Origin: a marine group bacterium Sva0996 bin134
GTDB lineage: Bacteria > Actinomycetota > Acidimicrobiia > Acidimicrobiales > Bin134
Direction of reading: 5' to 3'
DNA: 41,843 nt
Assembly (NCBI GenBank): GCA_002239105.1
Contig: MPNQ01000028.1
Coordinates: forward strand, 1 to 41,843
Positions 7,933 to 16,065 of the stretch are shown one piece after another; position 1 is the stretch's first letter, and each line of letters begins with the position of its first letter. A program made the position numbers and the translations under genes. The notes below the pieces were generated by a model, which saw only the letters and a program-made list of their open reading frames with translations, was not told the DNA's origin and ran no database searches.

Positions 7933-7961
7933 TTGAAGCACTCTGTGTTCAGCGGTAGGTT
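7933..7961 (+). promoter_or_regulatory. Predicted promoter of the second coiled-coil paralogue
   Basis: TTGAAG (7933-7938), a 17-base spacer and TAGGTT (7956-7961), matching the promoter of the first copy in sequence and spacing. The predicted start near 7968 gives a leader of about 63 bases. Confidence 0.55.
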
Positions 7962-7976
7962 TGGCCTTAACCACTC

Positions 7977-8024
7977 GGGGACGTGGATCAGTCCTCCTCA
8001 AATATCACCTGACATGTGAGGAGG
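7977..8024 (+). promoter_or_regulatory. Leader RNA with a Shine-Dalgarno-sequestering hairpin (copy 2)
   Basis: CCTCCTCA (7993-8000) is perfectly complementary to TGAGGAGG (8017-8024), which contains the Shine-Dalgarno sequence of the gene at 8031. The overlapping GTCCTC (7991-7996) can alternatively pair with GGGGAC (7977-7982), using one G-U pair. In copy 1 the upstream arm is GAGGAC, a change that keeps pairing. Confidence 0.45.
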
Positions 8025-8030
8025 CTGGAA

Positions 8031-8417
8031 ATGGCTGCGAGTGGGCCGATCAGCGAGGGCCGGCGACTGTCTCTCATGAATCGCTTGTGCGAAGTACTGG
8101 GAGATGAGGAGGGGAGAACTCTGATGGAGAGCCTTCCCGCCGTCCACTGGCACGATCTCGCCACCAAACACGACATCAGAGCCAGCGAGGACCGGCTCCG
8201 CACCGAGATGAACGCCGAGTTCACCAAGGTCTATGCGGAGTTCACCAAGGTCTATGCCGAGTTCAAAGCGATACGTGCCGAGACTGCGGCCGAGTTCAAG
8301 AGCGTGCGCAGCGAGATGGCGCTTCAAATCGCCAGGCAGACCCGGACGATGGTGTTCACCATGCTGGGGTTGGCGATGCCGACTTGGGGGGCGATCCTGG
8401 CTGTGGGCCTGGCCTGA
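8031..8417 (+). CDS. Coiled-coil, tail-anchored small protein (paralogue 2)
   Basis: A 128-residue paralogue of the protein at 7190, very similar from the first residues to the hydrophobic tail ('MVFTMLGLAMPTWGAILAVGLA'). It differs by one missing heptad and by a deletion next to 'LATKHD' that removes about seven residues. Function is unknown; the layout predicts a membrane-anchored coiled coil with a cytoplasmic N-terminal part. ATG 8031 is chosen from GAGGAGG 6 bases upstream. The gene ends 12 bases before the convergent leuD. The two paralogues could form hetero-oligomers, which is inference from their shared heptads. Confidence 0.75.
   Translation: MAASGPISEGRRLSLMNRLCEVLGDEEGRTLMESLPAVHWHDLATKHDIRASEDRLRTEMNAEFTKVYAEFTKVYAEFKAIRAETAAEFKSVRSEMALQIARQTRTMVFTMLGLAMPTWGAILAVGLA
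8217..8279 (+). repeat. Three 21-bp units encoding coiled-coil heptads
   Basis: Units start at 8217, 8238 and 8259. The first two differ by one base. There is one unit fewer than in the paralogue at 7397-7480. Confidence 0.8.
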
Positions 8418-8429
8418 TTTGCCGGCCGG

Positions 8430-9023
8430 CTAGGCCAGAGACGGCAGCCAATCAGGTCTGCCAGCCTCGAAGGAGTCGATGGCGTCGGTGTGGGCCAGGG
8501 TGAGGCCGATGTCGTCTAGGCCGTTCAGAAGGCGGTGCTGTACGGCGGGGTCGAGGGGGAAGTCGGATTTGACGCCGGCGACGGGGCATACGACAAAGAG
8601 CTCTTCGACGTCAATGATGATCTCGATGGATGGGAGAGCCGCAATAGAGTCGAACAGAGTTCGGACCATTTTTTCGCTCACCTGCACCGGGACCAGGCCG
8701 TTCTTGGTGGCGTTGTTGCGGAAGATGTCGCCGAAGCGGGGGGAGATGACCGCCTCGAAGCCGTACTGCTGAATGGCCCACACCGCGTGCTCTCGGGAGG
8801 AGCCGGTGCCGAAGTTGGGCCCGGCCACGAGGATGCGGGCCTCGGCGAAGCGGGGATCGTTGAGCACGAAGCTGGGGTCTTCGCGCCATTCGGAGAACAG
8901 GCCCTGCTCGAAGCCGGTGCGCTCCACCCGCTTGAGCCAGTCGCTGGGGATGATCTGGTCGGTGTCCACGTCGCTGCGGTCCAGCGGCAGTGCGGTGGCC
9001 GTGATGGTCCGAACCGGCTTCAT
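8430..9023 (-). CDS. leuD: 3-isopropylmalate dehydratase, small subunit
   Basis: With LeuC, isomerises 2-isopropylmalate to 3-isopropylmalate. The 197-residue product begins '[30 protein letters not shown]', the usual LeuD N-terminus, and carries the swivel-domain loop '[19 protein letters not shown]'. ATG 9023 overlaps the leuC stop as ATGA, so the two subunits are likely translationally coupled. A longer upstream frame inside leuC is not coding. It converges on the coiled-coil paralogue, 12 bases away. Confidence 0.96.
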   Translation of the reverse strand: MKPVRTITATALPLDRSDVDTDQIIPSDWLKRVERTGFEQGLFSEWREDPSFVLNDPRFAEARILVAGPNFGTGSSREHAVWAIQQYGFEAVISPRFGDIFRNNATKNGLVPVQVSEKMVRTLFDSIAALPSIEIIIDVEELFVVCPVAGVKSDFPLDPAVQHRLLNGLDDIGLTLAHTDAIDSFEAGRPDWLPSLA

Positions 9024-10420
9024 GACAGGTCTCCCGGGGTGGCGAAGGTGCCGGCCACTGCGGTGGCGGCGGCCACCGCGGGCGAAACCAGGTGGGTGCG
9101 CCCGCCTTTGCCCTGGCGGCCCTCGAAGTTGCGGTTGGAGGTGCTGGCGCAGCGCTCTCCGGGGGACAGCTTGTCGGGGTTCATGGCCAAACACATCGAG
9201 CAGCCCGGCTCCCGCCAGTCGAACCCGGCGGCCTTGAACACCTCGTGCAGCCCCTCAGACTCGGCCTGGGCCTTGACCGCGCCCGAGCCGGGGACCACGA
9301 AGGTGCGCACGCCGGGGCGCGCCCGGCGACCCTCCACCACTGCCGCGGCCACCCGGAGGTCTTCGATGCGGCTGTTGGTGCAGGAGCCGATGAACACGGT
9401 GTCCACCGGGACCTCTCTCAGCGGGGTGCCCGGCTCCAGGCCCATGTAGTCGAGCGCTCGGGCCGCTGACTCCCGCCCGCTGCCCTCGGCGAAGCTGTCG
9501 GGATCGGGCACAGTGCCGTTGATTGGGGCGACTTGGGCCGGATTCGTGCCCCATGACACATGGGGCACCAGCTCAGACCCGTCGATCACCACCTCTTTGT
9601 CGAAAGCGGCGTCGCTGTCGCTATAGAGGCCGCGCCAGTCGTCGAGGGCGGTGTCCCAATCCGCCCCCTTCGGAGCGTGGGGCCGCCCTTGCAGGTATTC
9701 GAAGGTGGTGTCGTCGGGGGCGATCAACCCAGCTCGGGCCCCGGCCTCGATCGACATGTTGCACACCGTCATGCGCCCCTCCATCGACAGCGACCGGATC
9801 ACCGATCCCCGGTACTCGATCACCGAGCCGATGCCCCCGCCGGTGCCGATGCGCCCGATTATGGCCAGGATCACGTCCTTGGCGGTGCAGGTCACCGGCA
9901 GGGTGCCGTCCACCGCTACCGACATGGTGCCGGGCCGCTGCTGGGGGAGGGTCTGGGAGGCCAGCACATGCTCCACCTCGCTGGTGCCGATGCCGAAGGC
10001 CAGTGCTCCGAACGCCCCGTGGGTGGAGGTGTGGCTGTCGCCGCACACGATGGTCATGCCCGGCTGGGTGAGGCCCATCTCCGGGCCGATCACGTGCACT
10101 ATGCCCTGGCCGGGGCTTCCCATGGGATAGAGGGTGATGCCGAACTCCTCGCAGTTGGCCCGCAGCGTCTCCACCTGCTGGCGGGAGACGGGATCGGCGA
10201 TGGGCCAGGCGATGTTGTCGGTAGGAACGTTGTGGTCCTCGGTGGCCACCGTGAGGTCGGGCCTACGCACGGTACGGCCGTTCATGCGAAGGCCGTCGAA
10301 AGCCTGCGGCGAGGTCACCTCGTGGATGAGGTGCAGGTCGATGAACAGCAGATCGGGCTCGCCGTCGGCTTGATGGACGACGTGTCGGTCCCAGACTTTC
10401 TCACTGAGGGTTCGGCCCAT
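9020..10420 (-). CDS. leuC: 3-isopropylmalate dehydratase, large subunit
   Basis: A 4Fe-4S aconitase-family subunit of the leucine pathway, 466 residues. The three cluster ligands are visible: Cys347 in '[10 protein letters not shown]', and Cys407 and Cys410 in '[13 protein letters not shown]'. The N-terminus has the conserved '[18 protein letters not shown]', and '[29 protein letters not shown]' is near residue 125. A GGAG lies about 6 bases before the ATG. It may be read with the upstream hydrolase and greA (41-base gap), though a 7-bp hairpin lies between them. No leader peptide is seen here, unlike leuA. Confidence 0.97.
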   Translation of the reverse strand: MGRTLSEKVWDRHVVHQADGEPDLLFIDLHLIHEVTSPQAFDGLRMNGRTVRRPDLTVATEDHNVPTDNIAWPIADPVSRQQVETLRANCEEFGITLYPMGSPGQGIVHVIGPEMGLTQPGMTIVCGDSHTSTHGAFGALAFGIGTSEVEHVLASQTLPQQRPGTMSVAVDGTLPVTCTAKDVILAIIGRIGTGGGIGSVIEYRGSVIRSLSMEGRMTVCNMSIEAGARAGLIAPDDTTFEYLQGRPHAPKGADWDTALDDWRGLYSDSDAAFDKEVVIDGSELVPHVSWGTNPAQVAPINGTVPDPDSFAEGSGRESAARALDYMGLEPGTPLREVPVDTVFIGSCTNSRIEDLRVAAAVVEGRRARPGVRTFVVPGSGAVKAQAESEGLHEVFKAAGFDWREPGCSMCLAMNPDKLSPGERCASTSNRNFEGRQGKGGRTHLVSPAVAAATAVAGTFATPGDLS

Positions 10421-10455
10421 ATTCGCTCCGATTTCTTGGGTTGCCCGCGGTGGTT

Positions 10456-10478
10456 CTGAGGCTATCGGGTGGCCTCAG
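10456..10478 (-). other. Stem-loop at the end of the hydrolase gene
   Basis: CTGAGGC (10456-10462) and GCCTCAG (10472-10478) form a 7-bp perfect stem with a 9-base loop, overlapping the hydrolase stop codon. There is no T tract on either side, so it is at best a weak terminator or an mRNA-processing or stability element ahead of leuC. Confidence 0.35.
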
Positions 10479-11370
10479 ACGTGGATGGGTCGGGCGCCAT
10501 ACTGCTCGTGGATTCGGGGGAGGCGGGGACTCCCACGGAATCGAGGGCCTTGCCAAGACAGTCCCAGAAGCTGTCGAAGTCGGTGACCACCGACGCGTGG
10601 CCTCCCCGATAGGAGTAGACGCTGATGTCGGCTACGGCGTCGGCCAGCTCCTGTTGAAGGTAGTCGGGCACCACCTTGTCGCCCAGGGTGTGGATCTGGG
10701 CGATCGGCATGGGCAGCTCCGCGACCCATGGCGAGGAGTCGAAGTTGAACAGCTCGGTTCCGGCGTCGAGCATCGCTTGCGGGTCGCCTTTGAGGACCTC
10801 GGTTTGGGCCCATCGGCCGATATTGGTGCCGATCACGTTGAACACGGTCTGCTCCCAGCCCCAATACCGCAGCTTCACCGGCGTCAACCGGGAGGCGGCG
10901 GCCACCACCGGAAGCAGAGAGAAGCGGATGGCCCGCAATCCCCGGCCCCGGAAGCTGGTGGAAGTGGCGCCCAGAACCAGCCCGCTGATCCGGTCGGGGG
11001 CAAGGCGAGCGGCCATCTGGGCGATGGCGCCGCCCATGGAATAGCCCACGCATACGAAGCGGTCGATGCCCAAGGCGTCGGCCACGGCCAGCACATCAGA
11101 AGCGCAGTCGGAGAACTTGAACCGCCTAGTGGGAAGACCCTGGCCGTGGCCCCGGTGGTCGAACGCCACCACCGAAACCCTCTGCGACAGCGGTTCGAAG
11201 GCCGGGTACCAGTTCAGGTCGGCAGTCACCGTCCAGCCGTGCAGCAGGATGACCGTGGGCGATCCCGGTGGCCCGACGGTTCGGCGGACAAACAGCCGGC
11301 CCTGTTCAGGCAGGTCGACAAACTCACCCGGTGGAAGGCTGGGGCCAACCGGTGCGCCGCTACTGCTCAA
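10462..11370 (-). CDS. Alpha/beta-fold hydrolase
   Basis: A 302-residue protein with the alpha/beta-hydrolase pattern: oxyanion-hole 'LLHGWT' near residue 43, 'DHRGHGQG' near 71, the nucleophile elbow 'GYSMGG' with Ser111, a likely acid in '[10 protein letters not shown]', and the catalytic His in '[14 protein letters not shown]' near the C-terminus. The substrate cannot be read from the sequence; esterase, lipase or haloperoxidase-like enzymes share these motifs. The apparent start is TTG 11370, overlapping the greA 3' end by 11 bases with no clear Shine-Dalgarno sequence; there is no in-frame ATG nearby. It probably depends on coupling to greA. Confidence 0.85.
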   Translation of the reverse strand: MSSSGAPVGPSLPPGEFVDLPEQGRLFVRRTVGPPGSPTVILLHGWTVTADLNWYPAFEPLSQRVSVVAFDHRGHGQGLPTRRFKFSDCASDVLAVADALGIDRFVCVGYSMGGAIAQMAARLAPDRISGLVLGATSTSFRGRGLRAIRFSLLPVVAAASRLTPVKLRYWGWEQTVFNVIGTNIGRWAQTEVLKGDPQAMLDAGTELFNFDSSPWVAELPMPIAQIHTLGDKVVPDYLQQELADAVADISVYSYRGGHASVVTDFDSFWDCLGKALDSVGVPASPESTSSMAPDPSTSEATR

Positions 11371-11833
11371 GGGACACGATTTGGACGGTCAACGTCCCGC
11401 CGGCGGGCGCTTCATAAGACAAGGTGTCGCCCGCTTTGGCCCCCATGATGGCCGCACCCATCGGCGAGGCCGGGGAGATCACGTCGAGGCCGTCGTGGCG
11501 CTCCTCGATGGATCCCACCAGATAGGTCTCGACGTCATCGGGGTCGCAATCGTGGGCCACGGTCACCACCGAGCCCACCGTCACCGAAGATCCGTCGCCC
11601 GCTTCCACGATCCGGCAGTTGTTCAACAGGGAGCTGAGCATGGCGATGCGGGTCTCCATCTTCCCCTGCTCGTCTTTGGCCGCGTGGTAGTCGCCGTTCT
11701 CGCTCAAGTCGCCCAACTCGCGGGCTGCCTCGATCTTGCGGGCGATATCCACCCTTCCGACAGTGGTGAGCTGTTCGAATTCTGCACTCAGCCGGTCGTG
11801 CGCCGTTTGGGACAGCTCATGCGTTTCTGGCAT
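11360..11833 (-). CDS. greA: Transcription elongation factor GreA
   Basis: Rescues backtracked RNA polymerase by stimulating cleavage of the nascent RNA. The 157-residue product has the N-terminal coiled-coil hairpin with the acidic tip region 'ELGDLSENGDYHAAKDEQGKMETRI' (residues ~41-66) and the C-terminal FKBP-like part 'ISPASPMGAAIMGAKAGDTLSYEAPAG'. ATG 11833 is chosen because the protein then has normal length; the frame continues upstream for 26 more codons without similarity. TAAAAT ends 8 bases before the ATG, so a leaderless or very short leader is likely. It is divergent from leuB. Confidence 0.95.
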   Translation of the reverse strand: MPETHELSQTAHDRLSAEFEQLTTVGRVDIARKIEAARELGDLSENGDYHAAKDEQGKMETRIAMLSSLLNNCRIVEAGDGSSVTVGSVVTVAHDCDPDDVETYLVGSIEERHDGLDVISPASPMGAAIMGAKAGDTLSYEAPAGGTLTVQIVSLEQ

Positions 11834-11841
11834 AGCGGAAC

Positions 11842-11847
11842 ATTTTA
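11842..11847 (-). promoter_or_regulatory. Predicted -10 box of greA
   Basis: TAAAAT on the minus strand ends 8 bases before the greA ATG, giving a transcript with almost no 5' leader. No convincing -35 hexamer is seen. Confidence 0.4.
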
Positions 11848-11884
11848 GTGCTACAGCATCTGCCCTTCGGAATTGGTATATACA

Positions 11885-11914
11885 TTGACTGCTGCGGGGT
11901 CCAGCGTTCACACT
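11885..11914 (+). promoter_or_regulatory. Predicted promoter of the leuB-ilvE-cimA operon
   Basis: TTGACT (11885-11890) is followed after 17-18 bases by TCACACT (11908-11914). Transcription would start a few bases before the ATG at 11926. The -35 is good; the -10 is weak. Confidence 0.4.
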
Positions 11915-11925
11915 GGCTGCGATCT

Positions 11926-12909
11926 ATGTCACACCACGTCATCGGAGTCATAGGCGGCGACGGCATCGGCCCCGAGGTTGTCGCCGAGGGGCTTAAAGTC
12001 ATGGCCGCGGCCGGAGTGGAGCTGGACACGGTGTCATACGACCTTGGGGGCGCTCGCTACTTACGGGACGGCACCGTCCTGACCGACGAGATTCTGGAGG
12101 AGTGGCGGGGGCTGGACGCCCTCTACGTGGGAGCGGTGGGGACCCCTGATGTGCCCCCCGGAGTCATCGAGCGAGGGCTGTTGCTGCGGATGCGCTTCGA
12201 ACTCGACCTGTACGTGAACCGCCGCCCGTTCCGGGCGCCCGACGACTCCTTCGAATTCGAGGTGATCCGCGAGAACACCGAGGGCACCTACGCCGGCGAA
12301 GGTGGGTTCCTTCGACGCCATACCCCCGCGGAGATAGCCACTCAGGGATCGGTGAACACCCGGTTCGGGGTGGAGCGCTGCGTTCGCTATGCCTTTGAGC
12401 TGGCCCGCAGCCGTGCGGGCCGTCACCTCACCCTGGTGCACAAGACCAACGTGTTGACCTTCGCCGGCGACCTGTGGGAGCGGACATTCAACGAGGTGGC
12501 TGAGGAGTTTCCCGACGTGGCCACCGCCTACAACCATGTGGACGCGGCCTGCATCTACTTTGTTGAAGACCCCAAGAGCTACGACGTGATCGTGACCGAC
12601 AACCTGTTCGGCGACATCCTCACCGACTTGGGCGGGGCCGTCTCTGGGGGTATCGGTCTGGCCGCCTCGGCCAACTTGAACCCTGATCGCACCGGTCCGT
12701 CGATGTTTGAGCCGGTCCACGGCTCGGCACCCGATATTGTGGGAACCGGCCGGGCCAACCCCACGGCCGCAATCTTGTCGGCCGCCATGATGGTTGATTT
12801 TCTGGGCAAGACCGAAGCCGCCAACCGGATTCGGGCTGCCTGCGCCGACCCGACAACCCAAATCGGCACCACCACCCAAATTGGCGACGCCATCGCCGAG
12901 CGGGTGTGA
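11926..12909 (+). CDS. leuB: 3-isopropylmalate dehydrogenase
   Basis: Oxidatively decarboxylates 3-isopropylmalate to 2-oxoisocaproate with NAD. The product of 327 residues has the isocitrate/isopropylmalate dehydrogenase motifs: '[12 protein letters not shown]' at the N-terminus, substrate-binding arginines in '[18 protein letters not shown]', '[13 protein letters not shown]', the Lys of 'LVHKTNVL', metal-binding Asp residues in '[15 protein letters not shown]', and '[11 protein letters not shown]'. It resembles the short actinobacterial LeuB. ATG 11926 gives the standard N-terminus; an earlier ATG at 11848 would add 26 unrelated residues. It is first in a probable operon with ilvE, cimA, an unknown gene and gltX. 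Confidence 0.94.
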   Translation: MSHHVIGVIGGDGIGPEVVAEGLKVMAAAGVELDTVSYDLGGARYLRDGTVLTDEILEEWRGLDALYVGAVGTPDVPPGVIERGLLLRMRFELDLYVNRRPFRAPDDSFEFEVIRENTEGTYAGEGGFLRRHTPAEIATQGSVNTRFGVERCVRYAFELARSRAGRHLTLVHKTNVLTFAGDLWERTFNEVAEEFPDVATAYNHVDAACIYFVEDPKSYDVIVTDNLFGDILTDLGGAVSGGIGLAASANLNPDRTGPSMFEPVHGSAPDIVGTGRANPTAAILSAAMMVDFLGKTEAANRIRAACADPTTQIGTTTQIGDAIAERV

Positions 12910-12954
12910 CTCGGTGCCCAACGCAGAGATCATCGCAGAAAGGACCTGAGCACG

Positions 12955-13875
12955 ATGCCAATCGAGACCACAGAGAAGGTGTGGATGGATGGCGAGCTGG
13001 TGGACTGGGCCGACGCCACCGTGCACGTGCTGACCCACACGCTTCACTACGGCAATGGCGTGTTTGAGGGCATTCGGGCCTACGAGACCGACGAGGGTGC
13101 CGCCGTGTTCCGGCTCACCCCCCATATCCGGCGGCTGTTCGCCAGCGCCAAGATCTTGCAGATCGACATTCCCTTCACAGTGGACGAGCTGGTGGCGGCC
13201 ACCAAAGAGACCGTTCGGGTGAACCAGGTGAAGAGCTGCTACATCCGCCCGCTGGCCTATCTGGGCTACGGCGAGATGGGGCTGAACCCGCTGCCGTGCA
13301 CAGTGAATGTGGCCATCGCGGTGTGGCCGTGGGGCACATACCTGGGCGATGAGGGTGTCAGCAACGGGGTGCGGCTCATGGTCAGTTCCTGGCAGCGCCA
13401 CGATCCCAACTCGATGCCCACTGCGGCCAAGGGCTGCGGTCATTACATCAACAGCCAGCTGGCCAAGGTTCAGGCGGTGAATGCCGGCTACGACGAGGCG
13501 GTTCTGCTCTCGCCCCAGGGCTTTGTGAGCGAGTGCACCGGCGAGAACCTGTTCGTGGTGCGCGACGGCACCATCGTCACCCCGCCCACTTCAGTTGGGG
13601 CGCTGGAGGGGATCACCCAAGACGCCATCCGCACCATGGCCTCTGATCTGGGCATTCCCTATGTGACCGACAACCTGCTGCGCAGCGACCTGTATCTGGC
13701 CGACGAGGCCTTCTGTTCGGGCACTGCCGCCGAGGTGGTGCCCATCCGGTCGGTGGACGACCGCGAGATCGGCGACCCCGGTCCGATTACCCGCAAGATC
13801 CAAGAGGTGTTCCAGGACGCGGTGAGGGGCCGGCAGGCCCAGTACCGACACTGGAACGAGCACGTCGACCGCTGA
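12955..13875 (+). CDS. ilvE: Branched-chain amino-acid aminotransferase
   Basis: A PLP enzyme that transfers the amino group between glutamate and the branched-chain keto acids, the last step for Leu, Ile and Val. The 306-residue product is of the fold-type IV 'class IV' type: 'THTLHYGNGVFEGIRAYET' at residues ~27-46, the PLP Lys159 in 'PTAAKGCGHYINSQLA', and 'EGITQDAIRTMASDLGI'. GAAAGGA lies ahead of the ATG. It sits 45 bases after leuB and 10 bases before cimA, so all three should be made together. Confidence 0.95.
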   Translation: MPIETTEKVWMDGELVDWADATVHVLTHTLHYGNGVFEGIRAYETDEGAAVFRLTPHIRRLFASAKILQIDIPFTVDELVAATKETVRVNQVKSCYIRPLAYLGYGEMGLNPLPCTVNVAIAVWPWGTYLGDEGVSNGVRLMVSSWQRHDPNSMPTAAKGCGHYINSQLAKVQAVNAGYDEAVLLSPQGFVSECTGENLFVVRDGTIVTPPTSVGALEGITQDAIRTMASDLGIPYVTDNLLRSDLYLADEAFCSGTAAEVVPIRSVDDREIGDPGPITRKIQEVFQDAVRGRQAQYRHWNEHVDR

Positions 13876-13885
13876 GGCTGATGCT

Positions 13886-15532
13886 GTGAGCGCCACCGAT
13901 CAAGCAAAGGGTCGGCCCTTGCCTGCCTCGGTGGAGATCTACGACACCACGCTTCGCGACGGGAGCCAGCTCGAGGGGATATCCCTCACGGTGGAGGACA
14001 AGCTCCGCATCGCCCGCCAGCTTGACTCGCTCGGAGTCCACTACATAGAGGGCGGGTGGCCCGGCTCCAACCCCAAAGACGACGAGTTTTTCTCCCGGGC
14101 CCGCGACGAGCTGTCTTTGGAGACGAGCACCCTGGTGGCTTTCGGCTCCACCCGCCGGGTCAAGGGGCAAACCGATGTGGACCTCACCCTGACCAATCTG
14201 GTGGCCTCGGGCACCGAGGTGGCCTGCATCGTGGGGAAGTGCTGGGACTACCACGTTCTCGAGGCCCTGCGGACCACCCTGGACGAAGGAGTGGCCATGG
14301 TGGCCGACTCGGTGAAGTTCTTGAAGGAGAACGGCATGCGGGTGTTCTTCGACGCCGAGCACTTCTTTGACGGCTACCAGGACAACTCGCAGTTCAGCTT
14401 GGCGGTGCTGGAAGCGGCCGCGGTGGCCGGAGCCGACCGGCTGGTGCTGTGCGACACCAACGGGGGCTCGCTGCCCACTCGGGTGGAGGACATCGTGGGC
14501 GCGGTGGTCGACTACCTGGACACCCCGGTGGGGGTCCACCTCCACGACGACACCGGTTGCGGAGTGGCCAATGCCCTGGCCGGGGTGCGGGGAGGAGCCA
14601 TCCAGGTGCAGGGCACCATCAACGGCTACGGCGAGCGCACCGGCAACTGCAACCTGGTGCCCATCATCGCCAACCTCAGTTTGAAGATGGGGGTGCAGAC
14701 CGTTCCCCCGGATCGGTTGGAGCGGCTCACCGCGGTGTCGCACCATGTGGCCGAGTTGGTGAACTTCACGCCCGATCCCCAGCAGGCCTATGTGGGATCG
14801 TCGGCTTTCGCCCACAAGGCTGGCCTCCACACCAGCGCCATCGCCCGGCGCCCCGACGCCTACGAGCACATCAATCCGGCCGCAGTGGGCAACGGCACCC
14901 GATTTGTGGTGTCGGAGATGGCCGGACGCTCGACAGTGGAGATAAAGGCCCAGGAATTGGGGCTCGAACTCGACGGCAAAGCTGTCGGCGAGATCGTGGA
15001 CACCCTGAAGAAGCTGGAGCACGCCGGATACCACTTCGAGGTGGCCGACGCCTCTTTGGAGCTGCTGATGCGGGGGGCGTCGGGGTGGACGCAGCCGTTC
15101 TTCGAGCTGGAGTCGTTCAAGGTGTCCACCGAGCACCGGTCGGGCACCGGGGCTCGGGCTTGGAACGAGGTGGCGGTGGAAATGGACACCGAGGCCACGG
15201 TGAAGCTCCACGTGGGGGGTGAGCGCAAGGTGGCCACCGGCGAGGGCAACGGGCCGGTCAATGCCCTGCACGCCGCGCTGATGATGGCCTTGGGCGACCG
15301 CTATCCGGCGTTTCGGTCGATCTCCCTCATCGACTACAAGGTGCGGGTGTTGGACACCGCCGCGGGTACCGCCGCGGTCACCCGGGTGATCATCGACTCC
15401 ACCAACGGCGACCGGGTTTGGACCACCATCGGCGTGTCCACCAACATCGTGGAAGCCAGCTGGCAAGCCCTGGTGGACAGCCTGGTTTTCGGGCTTCTCC
15501 ACAGCGATGACGGTGAACCCAAAGAAAGCTGA
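13886..15532 (+). CDS. cimA: (R)-citramalate synthase
   Basis: Condenses pyruvate with acetyl-CoA to citramalate, a threonine-independent route to 2-oxobutyrate and isoleucine. The 548-residue protein is a LeuA/homocitrate-synthase relative with the CimA signature 'IYDTTLRDGSQLEGISLTVEDKLRI' at residues ~18-42, 'FFDAEHFFDGY', 'GVHLHDDTGCGVANALAG', 'NGYGERTGNCNL', and a C-terminal LeuA dimer domain. The start is GTG 13886, 10 bases after ilvE. LeuCD and LeuB can usually also process the citramalate branch, which fits this clustering. A plain 2-isopropylmalate synthase is less likely because the window has a separate long LeuA. Confidence 0.92.
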   Translation: MSATDQAKGRPLPASVEIYDTTLRDGSQLEGISLTVEDKLRIARQLDSLGVHYIEGGWPGSNPKDDEFFSRARDELSLETSTLVAFGSTRRVKGQTDVDLTLTNLVASGTEVACIVGKCWDYHVLEALRTTLDEGVAMVADSVKFLKENGMRVFFDAEHFFDGYQDNSQFSLAVLEAAAVAGADRLVLCDTNGGSLPTRVEDIVGAVVDYLDTPVGVHLHDDTGCGVANALAGVRGGAIQVQGTINGYGERTGNCNLVPIIANLSLKMGVQTVPPDRLERLTAVSHHVAELVNFTPDPQQAYVGSSAFAHKAGLHTSAIARRPDAYEHINPAAVGNGTRFVVSEMAGRSTVEIKAQELGLELDGKAVGEIVDTLKKLEHAGYHFEVADASLELLMRGASGWTQPFFELESFKVSTEHRSGTGARAWNEVAVEMDTEATVKLHVGGERKVATGEGNGPVNALHAALMMALGDRYPAFRSISLIDYKVRVLDTAAGTAAVTRVIIDSTNGDRVWTTIGVSTNIVEASWQALVDSLVFGLLHSDDGEPKES

Positions 15533-15540
15533 GGGTAGCG

Positions 15541-16065
15541 ATGGCCGCGCCTGACTATGTTCCCAACGACACCGCAGTGGCCGACCGTCACTATGTCTCG
15601 CCACCTCGTCGGCCCCAGCCGTGGTTGGCTGACCGGCCAGCGGAGCTGACTGAAGGGCAGCCCACAGGGGCCGGGCTGGGCGTGCCCGGACCTGATCAGG
15701 GGTACGCCCTGCGGTTGGCCCGACGCTTCGAGGGCCAGTTGCTGCTGAGTCCCGGAGAGCATGCCGACGATGCCATCGCCGGCTGCGTGGGGGTGGCATT
15801 GAAACGGGCGGCCGCTTTCGGTCGGGCCCCGGTGACCGTCGATTTAGAGGTGGCATTCCGGATATTCGGGTTTCTGTCCCCTGCCCCCGATGAGTCGCTG
15901 GTGGCCTGGCGCAAGGAGCTGTTCGCCGGGGTCAGCCATCCCCACCACTATGCCGAGGCCCGGCACCTGGTGGGCCTGGTTCCGGATGCGGTTCTGCGGA
16001 TGGCGCCCAGCGAGGTCGAGGCCGCCTGTGCCGCCGACCGATCCAAGCTGCTGACTCACCAGTGA
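15541..16065 (+). CDS. Conserved-looking hypothetical protein ahead of gltX
   Basis: I do not recognise this 174-residue protein. It has no signal peptide or membrane segment. The N-terminal ~50 residues are Pro-rich and probably disordered; the rest looks like a small helical domain ('GYALRLARRFEGQLLLSPGEHADDAIAGCVGVALKRAAAFGRAPVTVDLEVAFRIFGFL'). Codon use matches its neighbours. It starts 9 bases after cimA and its stop overlaps the gltX start as GTGA, so it belongs to the same operon and may be translationally coupled to gltX. A role linked to translation or amino-acid supply is only a guess from position. Confidence 0.75.
   Translation: MAAPDYVPNDTAVADRHYVSPPRRPQPWLADRPAELTEGQPTGAGLGVPGPDQGYALRLARRFEGQLLLSPGEHADDAIAGCVGVALKRAAAFGRAPVTVDLEVAFRIFGFLSPAPDESLVAWRKELFAGVSHPHHYAEARHLVGLVPDAVLRMAPSEVEAACAADRSKLLTHQ

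Larger units (their letters stand above)
7619..8030. other. Intergenic region between the two coiled-coil paralogues
   Basis: No well-supported gene is seen in these 412 bases. From about 7931 on, the sequence is a diverged copy of the region upstream of the first paralogue and holds the second promoter and leader. A TTG-initiated plus-strand frame (7698-7958) shows no family features. A short minus-strand frame is listed separately. Confidence 0.55.

Noticed and set aside
7698..7958. An 86-codon plus-strand frame between the coiled-coil paralogues.
   Set aside because: It has a TTG start without a Shine-Dalgarno sequence, no recognisable features, and overlaps the duplicated promoter of the second paralogue.
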